Shown here: piece after piece, positions 29,161 to 36,392 of the stretch
How positions within the stretch are numbered: the first letter of the stretch is position 1
Layout: every line of letters starts with the position of its first letter
Assembly (NCBI RefSeq): GCF_900104085.1
Contig: NZ_FNLD01000003.1
Coordinates: forward strand, 245,001-309,000
Direction: 5' to 3'
Length of the DNA stretch: 64,000 bases
From: Pseudoxanthomonas sp. CF125
GTDB taxonomy: Bacteria; Pseudomonadota; Gammaproteobacteria; Xanthomonadales; Xanthomonadaceae
Translations under genes and position numbers: made by a program
Notes under the pieces: generated by a model
Told to the model about the DNA's origin: nothing
The model's database searches: none
Seen by the model: the letters and a program-made list of their open reading frames with translations, nothing else

Positions 29161-29571
29161 ATGACCATCGCCCATGCCCAATGCCTCTGCGGCGACTTGA
29201 AACTGCAAGCCACGCTGCCCAGCAAATGGGTGGCGCATTGCCATTGCAGCCTGTGCCGCCGCGCGCATGGCGCGGCGTTCGTGACATGGGTGGGAATGGA
29301 CGCCACGCGATGCGTGTTCGACGATCCCAAGCAACGGCTGCGCTGGTACCCATCCACGCCCGGCGCCGAGCGCGGTTTCTGCGGCCGTTGCGGCACGATG
29401 ATGTTCTTCCGCTCCAACCGCTGGCCCGGCGAACTGCATATCGCCCTGGCCCACTTCATTACGCCGGTGGACCGTGCGCCGCAGATGCATGCGTACTGGG
29501 AAGACCATGTGTCATGGGCGAATGTGGACCCCGGCGATGGCCTGCGGCGCAGCACGCCGAAGAAGCCGTAG
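29161..29571 (+). CDS. GFA-family (CENP-V-like) zinc protein
   Basis: This 136-residue protein carries the GFA zinc sites CLCGDLKL, CHCSLCRRAHGAAF and GFCGRCGTMMFF. The family is named after a glutathione-dependent formaldehyde-activating enzyme, but most members are uncharacterised. The ATG at 29161 has AAGGA 8 bases upstream. The TAG stop (29569-29571) lies inside the R2 arm that follows, so the C-terminal KKP is directly at the repeat border. Confidence 0.88.
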   Translation: MTIAHAQCLCGDLKLQATLPSKWVAHCHCSLCRRAHGAAFVTWVGMDATRCVFDDPKQRLRWYPSTPGAERGFCGRCGTMMFFRSNRWPGELHIALAHFITPVDRAPQMHAYWEDHVSWANVDPGDGLRRSTPKKP

Positions 29572-29642
29572 GTCGGGGCTACGCCCCCGACGCACGGGAA
29601 CTCTGAAACTCCGGGCACGTCGGGGACGTAGCCCCGACCTAC
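29568..29642. repeat. R2 paired palindrome between two convergent genes
   Basis: Arms at 29568-29591 and 29619-29642 are inverted relative to each other. The left arm contains the TAG stop of the GFA gene. The right arm contains, on the reverse strand, the TAG stop (29641-29639) of the peptide maturation dehydrogenase gene. Confidence 0.9.
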
Positions 29643-30811
29643 GATGGATCTTCGATGCGCCAGACTTCGCCGGCCGGATCCAGCTCCATCGTCACCATCT
29701 CCTCGCCGCGCCAGCCGAAGCCGCAGATCGCCAACGCGCCTTCGCTGAGGCGATCCAGGCCCAATACCTGCTCCAGCGGCACTTCGTTGATGGCGCAGGT
29801 GATATAGGCGCCCAGACCGGCTTCAGTGGCCGACAGATACAGGGTCTGCGACAGGTGCCCCGCTTCCAGGGTAATGGCGCGATAGGCTTTGGCGTGGTTG
29901 CGGTATTTCCAGAAGGAGCGGTCGTAGCGCGGCGCCATCAGCGCCATGACGTGCGCGTTGGCGAACCAGTCCTGCTGGGCGACGGCCTGCAGGGCCAAGT
30001 CGTACAAGGGTTGTTCGGGCGAGGGCAGTGGTTCCAGCGCGTGAGTCGTGGCGTGATAGTGGTACAGGCCGGGCGCCAGTCCTTCGACGTTCTGCACGAT
30101 CAGATAGGCCTCGACCGGATGCAGGCCGCCACCGGAAGGGCTGGTTTTCTTCAGGAAGACGGTGTCGTCGCTGACCCGCACGTGCGATTGAGCGGCGAAT
30201 ACGCGCTCGATCAGTTGCGCGAACAGGGCATACGGCAACGGCCGTTCCGCATCGAAATTGCGGCAGGTGGCGCGGCGGGCGAGCAGGTGGTCGAAGTCGG
30301 TGCGCGCGGTCCGTGGCAGCGGGATGCGCTGTTTTTCGTCGCCACGACCCATCGCTTCCACCGGCGGCGCGCCAAGGACTTGGCGCAGTTCGCCGGCGGT
30401 TTCGGTGCCGGTGTCCTGCATGGCTTGAACGGCATCGGCTTCCTGCCAACGGGTGAAGGCATGCAGGGTCGCGGCCAGAGGATGCCAGTGCACGCCGCGC
30501 AGGATCTCGTCGCATTCGCGATGGATGGCATGGCGTTTACCGGTGCCCACTATCAGGCCTTTCTTCAGCAGGCTCTTCAGTACGCCTGCATCGGCCAGCG
30601 TGCCGCTGTCGATCCACTCGTCAGGGCTCAGGCTGCCCAGCAGCTCGCATTCGGCGGCGTCGACCCTGATTTCCACCCCCAGATGCGGCGCCAGCGCGAC
30701 CCAGCCGAGCTCGCGGCGCAGTCCATTGCCGCCCGCCAGCAGCATTTCCAGGTCGAAGCCCACCTCTTCCCGAGGCTCCAGGTACAGCACTTTGCAACGG
30801 CGCACCTTCAT
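29639..30811 (-). CDS. Putative peptide maturation dehydrogenase (SagB/nitroreductase-like)
   Basis: This 390-residue protein has a ~165-residue N-terminal region of unknown fold and a C-terminal SagB-like nitroreductase domain, probably FMN-binding. That domain shows RRATCRNFDAERPLPYALF, TSPSGGGLHPVEAYL and LEAGHLSQTLYLSATEAGLG. SagB-type enzymes oxidise azolines to azoles in RiPPs. I recognise this protein as the xanthomonad family annotated as putative peptide maturation dehydrogenase (TIGR04511, from memory). The ATG at 30811 has AGGGG 8 bases upstream. It is divergent from the precursor gene, 114 bases away. No YcaO cyclodehydratase is nearby, so the exact reaction is open. Confidence 0.88.
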   Translation of the reverse strand: MKVRRCKVLYLEPREEVGFDLEMLLAGGNGLRRELGWVALAPHLGVEIRVDAAECELLGSLSPDEWIDSGTLADAGVLKSLLKKGLIVGTGKRHAIHRECDEILRGVHWHPLAATLHAFTRWQEADAVQAMQDTGTETAGELRQVLGAPPVEAMGRGDEKQRIPLPRTARTDFDHLLARRATCRNFDAERPLPYALFAQLIERVFAAQSHVRVSDDTVFLKKTSPSGGGLHPVEAYLIVQNVEGLAPGLYHYHATTHALEPLPSPEQPLYDLALQAVAQQDWFANAHVMALMAPRYDRSFWKYRNHAKAYRAITLEAGHLSQTLYLSATEAGLGAYITCAINEVPLEQVLGLDRLSEGALAICGFGWRGEEMVTMELDPAGEVWRIEDPS

Positions 30812-30852
30812 GGTGCTTTCCCCTGTTTCGACCTCGACGCGCAACCCTACGG

Positions 30853-30881
30853 TTGTTTGGCAACACGGACAAGGCTAGATT
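30853..30881 (+). promoter_or_regulatory. Candidate promoter of the precursor peptide gene
   Basis: TTGTTT (30853-30858) and TAGATT (30876-30881) are spaced by 17 bases and lie 44 bases before the precursor ATG. The -35 box is weak. The same 114-base gap must also hold the dehydrogenase promoter. Confidence 0.35.
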
Positions 30882-30925
30882 GTCGCGCAAGAGGCTCGTT
30901 TCGAGGCCTTTAACTGGGGAACAAC

Positions 30926-31255
30926 ATGGCAACTAAGAAGACGGGCGCGTCGGGGAAGGCCGCGCCTCTGGATCCGAAGGTCGCGGGCAAGCTGCTGGAC
31001 AAGCTGAGCACGGACAACGAGTTTCGCCGGCTGTTCAAGAAGGATCCCAAGGCAGCGCTCCTGAGCGTTGGCTACAAAGAGCCGGAAAAGGGCGGAGCTG
31101 CCATATACGACTGCTGCCAAGTCCAAAGCATCGCGCCCAAGGCGGACATCATCAAGGCGCGGACTGCACTCCTGAGCTATCTGACGTCCGGCATGTCACA
31201 AGGTCCGATTCAGTTGAACGTCGCTAGTAGCGCAGCGCGACGTTCTCTCAAGTGA
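30926..31255 (+). CDS. NHLP-related RiPP precursor peptide (putative modified peptide)
   Basis: This 109-residue peptide has a basic N-terminus and a leader-like helix (KLLDKLSTDNEFRRLFKKDP, then ALLSVGY). That pattern recalls nitrile-hydratase-like leader peptides. The short core region holds the only cysteines, Cys63-Cys64 in AIYDCCQVQS, and the tail is polar and rich in Ser/Ala. It fits the xanthomonad family of putative modified peptides (TIGR04509, from memory). It has a good ribosome site (GGGGA, 5 bases before ATG). Its last 46 bases overlap, tail to tail, with the cyclase gene on the other strand. The site and type of modification are unknown. The GC content is lower than that of neighbouring housekeeping genes. 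Confidence 0.82.
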   Translation: MATKKTGASGKAAPLDPKVAGKLLDKLSTDNEFRRLFKKDPKAALLSVGYKEPEKGGAAIYDCCQVQSIAPKADIIKARTALLSYLTSGMSQGPIQLNVASSAARRSLK

Positions 31256-33816
31256 CTGGGCAGGTTGGCCGTCGACCATTGCCGGTCGAACTCGTTCAAC
31301 TCTTTCCGGGCTTCTTCTTTACGGTCCATTGATAGCAACAACTCGGCTGCCAGCAAGTGTGCGAGGGTGGTATCGGCCACATTCAGCGCTTGCTGGCACC
31401 AGCCGCAACTCATTTCGGTATAAGCGCGTCCGCGGTGGCCCATGAGCCAGATCGCCTCGTTCAGCGCTTTGCCACTGTTTCCGTTCGCCTTGTAGGCTTC
31501 CAACAAGGCTGTATGGGCCTGGAAAGGCTCATTGCCATCGACAATCGCTTCAAGCTTGGCCACCGCCTCGCCGGTCTTTCCGGCCATCCGTAGATCGTTG
31601 GCCTCCAACACGGCATACAAAGAACTCGTAGGCGAAGCGCTCCACAGGTCGCGCTTGCCCTGCAACTTGCCCCTGATCCGCTGCTGAAGACTTCTGTCGC
31701 CGATGCGCTGAGCGAGAATGCCAGCGGAAATCGCGGCATAAACATCATCTACGGCATCGGACCTAACTTTCGGGGCGAAAGCGGCGGCTAACGATTGGTC
31801 CGCTAGTTTGTTCAGGGTAGCCAGCGACGAAGCGTCCTTGCCCTGCATCCAATCCACAACCGCGCCCGGATACATCGCGGCCCGCGCACGCAACGACTGC
31901 GGACGTGCCAGCGAGAGGACCTCATCGGCTTCTTTGCGCGCCTCCTCCCATCGACCTTGGTCCAAGGAGATGCTGACCGCATCGAACGGAACACTGGAAA
32001 AGTTTCTGACCAGTAGCCATGTCTTTTGGGCTGCTGCGAACTGTCGCTTGGCGGCGTAGGTATTCGCGAGCCGGACCGCAGCCGACGTCCCCTTTCTCGC
32101 ATCCGCCTTGAGAAACGCCTGCTCGGCCTCATCCAGCCGCTGCAGGGCCAGCGCGTGCCGGCCCACCAGATCCCACGAAAGCGTCGCGAACTCGTTCTTG
32201 GGTGAGGTCGCTCGCCGGGCGGACACCAATCCCTCCCCAAAGCGGTTGCGCGCAAGCATGGCAATGCTGACATTGGCCGAAGCGCGGAAAAATTCCGGAT
32301 ACATGCTCGCCATTTGCTGCCACTTGCCGAGCGATTGCTCGGGGTCGTCCACTTCCGCGGCCCATGCTTCCAAATACATTTGATCGCGAGGCGGCAGACT
32401 CTCGCGCAAGGCGAGAGCAGCGCGCAAGGACTGCTCGCCGCCTTCGAGGTCGTTCACTGCATTGCGCGCGCGCAACTGACCCACGTACGCCAAGGCGAAC
32501 TTCGGGTCGAGCTTCGTTGCCCGACTGTAGAAACCCGCAGCCTCCTCATAGCGACTGCGGCCGAAGGACTTTTGCCCCAACGCATACGCGCGCAGAGCAT
32601 CCAGGTTCCTAGTCGTCACCTGCGGCAATGGTTCTGAATCTTTTTCGATCGACGCCAGCGCCTCACCCAGTTTTCCACGCAGCGCGCCAGTGACGGCGTC
32701 GATGGAATCCAGCGCGGACCCTACGCCAACGCCATCGGCCGATTCGGCGTACACGGTGGTCTGCGTGCGTGGATCGATGATCTCCGCGCTGACCCGCACC
32801 CGCCCACCCACCTCTGACACCGTCGGCAAGATCACGGCACGCACGCCATCGCGCACGGCGATCTCCGACGCCACCGCGCGGTCCAGCAACGTCCCCGGCT
32901 GGCGCTGCATGCGCGCCAGCGTGTCCCGCGCCTTCATGTCGCTGAGCACGTTGACGTAACGCGACTGCTCCAGACTGATGCGGAACGCCTGCGACAGCGA
33001 ATCGTCCAACACTTTCTCGCCGGTCAGGTTGCGCAAGTCGCCCACCACCACCCAATCGCGTTCGGCGAAGGCGATGGCCGGCTGCGGCTTGGTGACGAAC
33101 CACACGCCCACGCCGATACCCACCACCAGCATCAACTCCACCGCCAGCGCCGCCGGCCGCCGCCACAACGGCGTATCGCGCCAGGCCTTGGCGATATTGG
33201 AAGGCGCGCGCAATGGCGCAATGCCGACCTCGCCTACCTCATAGACTTCCTGCGCCTCGGGCACGCCCTTGAAACGCCAGCGCCCGTACGACTTCCACAA
33301 CAGGTTCTGCCCGCGTTCGCCCAGCTCGCGCGCGGCGCGGTGGGTCAGCGATTCGGCCACGGCCGAGAGCAGGATCTGGCCCGGGCGCGCCAGCGTCATC
33401 AGACGCGCGGCCATCGGCTTGGCCAGGCCTTCCACTTCCAGCGGCTTGGCCCCGACCAGCACCGCCGCATCGCTGTTCTTCCAGGTCAGCACCTCGCCCA
33501 CGTGCAGTCCGGCGCGCGCCTGCAATTCCAGCCCGCGCGTCTGGCCAAGCTCGCGCAGGCCGCGGGTGTAGTCCAGCGCGAAACCCAGACCATCGATAGG
33601 CCGTTCAAACAGCAGCAGCAGGCCGTCGGAACGATCGATCAGACGCCCGCGCCATTCCTGCTGCAGTTTCAACACCAGATGATCGTGCTCGCGGAACAGC
33701 TCCGAGGCCGGCGTATCGCCAAGACGCTCCACCAGGCCCGTGGAATCGACCAGATCGGTCAGCAGCAGCGTCCGCAGCTGCGGACCTTCGAGCGGAAGAC
33801 GGCCGATATCGTTCAT
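31210..33816 (-). CDS. Membrane class III nucleotidyl cyclase with TPR repeats (peptide modification system cyclase)
   Basis: This 868-residue protein has a class III cyclase domain at about 10-190 (LLLTDLVDSTGLVERLG with metal Asp21; RSDGLLLLF with Asp64; GLHVGEVL). One transmembrane helix follows at about 221-242. A TolB/FlgO-like region (about 250-385) and a long TPR array to the C-terminus complete it. I recognise it as the putative peptide modification system cyclase family (TIGR04510, from memory). It also resembles XC_0250 of Xanthomonas campestris, reported to make cGMP. Both metal-binding Asp residues are present; the nucleotide made cannot be told from sequence. I start at the ATG at 33816, which lies 19 bases after the GGDEF gene, so the two are likely co-transcribed. 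GC falls in the TPR half. Confidence 0.85.
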   Translation of the reverse strand: MNDIGRLPLEGPQLRTLLLTDLVDSTGLVERLGDTPASELFREHDHLVLKLQQEWRGRLIDRSDGLLLLFERPIDGLGFALDYTRGLRELGQTRGLELQARAGLHVGEVLTWKNSDAAVLVGAKPLEVEGLAKPMAARLMTLARPGQILLSAVAESLTHRAARELGERGQNLLWKSYGRWRFKGVPEAQEVYEVGEVGIAPLRAPSNIAKAWRDTPLWRRPAALAVELMLVVGIGVGVWFVTKPQPAIAFAERDWVVVGDLRNLTGEKVLDDSLSQAFRISLEQSRYVNVLSDMKARDTLARMQRQPGTLLDRAVASEIAVRDGVRAVILPTVSEVGGRVRVSAEIIDPRTQTTVYAESADGVGVGSALDSIDAVTGALRGKLGEALASIEKDSEPLPQVTTRNLDALRAYALGQKSFGRSRYEEAAGFYSRATKLDPKFALAYVGQLRARNAVNDLEGGEQSLRAALALRESLPPRDQMYLEAWAAEVDDPEQSLGKWQQMASMYPEFFRASANVSIAMLARNRFGEGLVSARRATSPKNEFATLSWDLVGRHALALQRLDEAEQAFLKADARKGTSAAVRLANTYAAKRQFAAAQKTWLLVRNFSSVPFDAVSISLDQGRWEEARKEADEVLSLARPQSLRARAAMYPGAVVDWMQGKDASSLATLNKLADQSLAAAFAPKVRSDAVDDVYAAISAGILAQRIGDRSLQQRIRGKLQGKRDLWSASPTSSLYAVLEANDLRMAGKTGEAVAKLEAIVDGNEPFQAHTALLEAYKANGNSGKALNEAIWLMGHRGRAYTEMSCGWCQQALNVADTTLAHLLAAELLLSMDRKEEARKELNEFDRQWSTANLPSHLRERRAALLATFN

Positions 33817-33835
33817 CCCTTCGCCGCTCCGCCTT

Positions 33836-34867
33836 TCAATCCTGCCACTCGACGCGATCGCCGCCGGCACTCTTGGCGCGGTACAGCGCCTGGTCGGCCT
33901 GTGCATACCAGTCGTTCCAGTCGCGCGACGGATCGACCAGGCAGGCGCCGACGCTCAGGGTGGTGATCAGCGGCGGCGACGGCTGCATCTGCTGCAGCGC
34001 GCGCGCGGTGCTGACCACGAAATCGGCATAGCGGAACATCTCTTCGCGGTGCTGCGCCTTGAGCAGCAGGCAGAATTCGTCGCCGCCCAGCCGGCATGCG
34101 AAATCCTGCGAAGCGGACAGCGAGCGCAGGATGTTGGCCACGCTCTGCAGCACGCGGTCGCCGAGCAGGTGCCCGTGCATGTCGTTGACGTCCTTGAACC
34201 GGTCGCAATCGATCAACAGCAGGCCGTAGCCATGGTAGCCGCCGTTGTTGCGCCCCTGCTCGAGGAACATGGCCAGGCCGCGGCGGTTGTACAGCGAAGT
34301 CAGTTCGTCGGTGCGGTTGAGCTCTTCGCTCTTGTCCAGCCGGTGCGAAGTGACCCGCAGACTGTCCAGCGCGGCCTGCAGCTCCTGGTTGCGGCGGCGC
34401 AGGCGGTGGATCAGGCCCTGCTCGTTGGAGACCACGCGCATGATGGCCCGGCGCAGGAAATGCGAGACCAACCCGGCATTGCGGTCGACCAGCACCTGGA
34501 ACTCGTGGCTCTTCAACTCCAGCAGCACGCCATCGGCGATCGCCGTAGCCGATGCGGCGCGGGCGTGATCGCCGATCAGCAGTCCCAGCTCGCCGAAGAA
34601 TTCGCGCGCGCCCAGATGCTTCTCGTTGAGGTCTTCGCCGAAATCCAGCGCCACTCCGCCTTGCAGGATCACGAACATGGTGGTGCCCAGCTCGCCGCGG
34701 GTGAACAGCCTTTCGCCCACCGTTACCGGACGCACGTTTCCGACCTGCGCGAAAAGCTCGCACTCCTCCGCCGACAGCACCGCAGTGGTCGGATCGATGG
34801 GCAGTTCCTCTGCGGCCGGACGCACTGGCTCGTAGCCAGCGACCAACGCTGCGGTCTCCGGATTCAT
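33836..34867 (-). CDS. cNMP-binding domain diguanylate cyclase (GGDEF)
   Basis: This 343-residue protein has a CRP-like cyclic-nucleotide-binding domain (about 38-130; FFGELGLL then RAASATA). A coiled-coil linker (about 150-185) leads to a GGDEF domain with an intact active site GGDEF at 261-265 and DCDRFKDVND. The RxxD inhibitory site expected at 252-255 is ASQD, so product inhibition is probably absent. The order of domains and the adjacent cyclase match XC_0249/XC_0250 of X. campestris, where cGMP was reported to raise c-di-GMP synthesis (recalled). The ATG at 34867 is preferred. A longer frame to 34966 runs through a hairpin after aceA. Confidence 0.88.
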   Translation of the reverse strand: MNPETAALVAGYEPVRPAAEELPIDPTTAVLSAEECELFAQVGNVRPVTVGERLFTRGELGTTMFVILQGGVALDFGEDLNEKHLGAREFFGELGLLIGDHARAASATAIADGVLLELKSHEFQVLVDRNAGLVSHFLRRAIMRVVSNEQGLIHRLRRRNQELQAALDSLRVTSHRLDKSEELNRTDELTSLYNRRGLAMFLEQGRNNGGYHGYGLLLIDCDRFKDVNDMHGHLLGDRVLQSVANILRSLSASQDFACRLGGDEFCLLLKAQHREEMFRYADFVVSTARALQQMQPSPPLITTLSVGACLVDPSRDWNDWYAQADQALYRAKSAGGDRVEWQD

Positions 34868-34925
34868 CACACGCCCCAATTCGCGAATCCGGAGGATATC
34901 ACCACAATGCGCCCCCAAAGCACAG

Positions 34926-34953
34926 ACGACAGGCCGGTTTCCCGGCCTATCGT
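34926..34953 (-). terminator. GNRA-loop hairpin between aceA and the GGDEF gene
   Basis: ACGATAGGCCGG and CCGGCCTGTCGT form a 12-pair stem (one G-U) closed by a GAAA tetraloop. It starts 32 bases after the aceA stop. No U-run follows, so it may slow or partly stop transcription, or stabilise the aceBA message end, rather than fully terminate. Confidence 0.55.
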
Positions 34954-34984
34954 CGGATAACGTCAACTGCGGGGCTTTCCGGCC

Positions 34985-36277
34985 TCAGGCGGCCTTTTCG
35001 CCGTGGAATTGCTCCTCCTCGGTAGAGCCCTTCAGTGCGGTGGTCGAGGACTGGCCCTGCTGGATGGCCTGGGTCACGGCATCGAAGTAGCCCGTCCCCA
35101 CTTCGCGCTGGTGCTTGACCGCGGTGAAGCCGCGGTCGGCGGCGGCGAATTCGGCCTCCTGCAGCTCGACGAAGGCGCTCATCTGGCGGCGGGCATAGCC
35201 ATGGGCCAGGTTGAACATGGAGTAGTTGAGCGCATGGAAACCGGCCAGGGTGATGAACTGGAACTTGTAGCCGTAGCCGGCGATTTCCTTTTGGAACTTG
35301 GCGATGGTGGCGTCGTCCAGGTTCTTCTTCCAGTTGAAGCTGGGCGAGCAGTTGTAGGCCAGCAGCTTGCCCGGGAACTTGGCGTGGATGGCCTCGGCGA
35401 ATTTCCTGGCGAACTCCAGGTCCGGCTTGCCGGTCTCGCACCACACCAGGTCGGCATAGGGCGCGTACGCCAGGCCGCGGCTGATGGCCTGGTCCAGGCC
35501 GTTGCGGGTCTTGTAGAAGCCCTCGACCGTGCGTTCGCCGGTGATGAAGGCTTTGTCGTTGGGGTCGATATCGCTGGTCAGCAGATCGGCGGCCTCGGCG
35601 TCGGTGCGTGCGACCAGCAAAGTCGGCACGCCCATCACGTCGGCAGCCAAGCGCGCGGCGTTCAACTTCTCGATGGCCTCGCGGGTGGGCACCAGCACCT
35701 TGCCGCCCATGTGGCCGCACTTCTTCACGCTGGCCAGCTGGTCTTCGAAGTGCACGCCGGCGGCACCGGCCTCGATCATCGCCTTCATCAGCTCGAACGC
35801 ATTGAGCACGCCGCCGAAACCGGCCTCGGCGTCGGCCACGATCGGCTGCAGGTAATCGACGCTGTCGTCGCCCTCGGCATGGTTCAGCTGGTCGGCGCGC
35901 AATAGCGTGTTGTTGATGCGCTTGACCACCGCCGGCACCGAATCGGCCGGGTACAGGGACTGGTCGGGGTACATCTGCCCGGCCAGATTGGCGTCGGCGG
36001 CGACCTGCCAGCCGGAAAGGTAGATGGCTTTCAAGCCGGCCTTGACCTGCTGCATGGCCTGGTTGCCGGTCAGCGCGCCCAGCGCGTTGACGAAGTCCTC
36101 TTTCTGCAGGTAGCCCCACAGCTTCTCCGCGCCCAGGCGGGCGATGGAATGCTCCACGTGCACGGTGCCGCGCAGGCGCACCACGTCGGCGGCGGTGTAG
36201 TTGCGGGTGATGCCGGCCCAGCGCGGGTTGCTGTCCCAGTCTTTCTGGATCTGTTCGGCGGTCTGCAAAGTGCTCAT
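34985..36277 (-). CDS. aceA: Isocitrate lyase
   Basis: AceA splits isocitrate into succinate and glyoxylate, the first glyoxylate-shunt step. The 430-residue tetramer-type protein has the catalytic signature [14 protein letters not shown] and the substrate region [14 protein letters not shown]. The active-site loop [12 protein letters not shown] is also present. The length is that of the short bacterial form. GGAAGAGAA precedes the ATG at 36277. It follows aceB in an aceBA operon, separated by an R6 repeat. Confidence 0.97.
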   Translation of the reverse strand: MSTLQTAEQIQKDWDSNPRWAGITRNYTAADVVRLRGTVHVEHSIARLGAEKLWGYLQKEDFVNALGALTGNQAMQQVKAGLKAIYLSGWQVAADANLAGQMYPDQSLYPADSVPAVVKRINNTLLRADQLNHAEGDDSVDYLQPIVADAEAGFGGVLNAFELMKAMIEAGAAGVHFEDQLASVKKCGHMGGKVLVPTREAIEKLNAARLAADVMGVPTLLVARTDAEAADLLTSDIDPNDKAFITGERTVEGFYKTRNGLDQAISRGLAYAPYADLVWCETGKPDLEFARKFAEAIHAKFPGKLLAYNCSPSFNWKKNLDDATIAKFQKEIAGYGYKFQFITLAGFHALNYSMFNLAHGYARRQMSAFVELQEAEFAAADRGFTAVKHQREVGTGYFDAVTQAIQQGQSSTTALKGSTEEEQFHGEKAA

Positions 36278-36312
36278 GGTTGTTCTCTTCCGTGGGTAAG
36301 GAGGTAATGCTT

Positions 36313-36384
36313 TGTAGGAGCTGCGTAAGCTGCGATCTTTGAACAGTTCGAAGAAGAGCGGTCGCAGCTCACGCAGCTCCTACA
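36313..36384. repeat. R6 paired palindrome between aceB and aceA
   Basis: TGTAGGAGCTGCGTAAGCTGCGATC (36313-36337) faces its inverted partner, which ends at 36384. As an RNA hairpin inside the aceBA transcript it could lower or protect expression of one of the two genes. Confidence 0.88.
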
Positions 36385-36392
36385 GCGGTCGG

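Noticed and set aside
29161..29571. GFA-family gene as part of the RiPP cassette
   Set aside because: It is convergent with the dehydrogenase and separated by an R2 repeat; nothing in the family links it to peptide maturation.
34868..34966. Upstream extension of the GGDEF gene
   Set aside because: It reads through a 12-pair hairpin after aceA and shows no similarity to the cNMP domain; the ATG at 34867 suffices.
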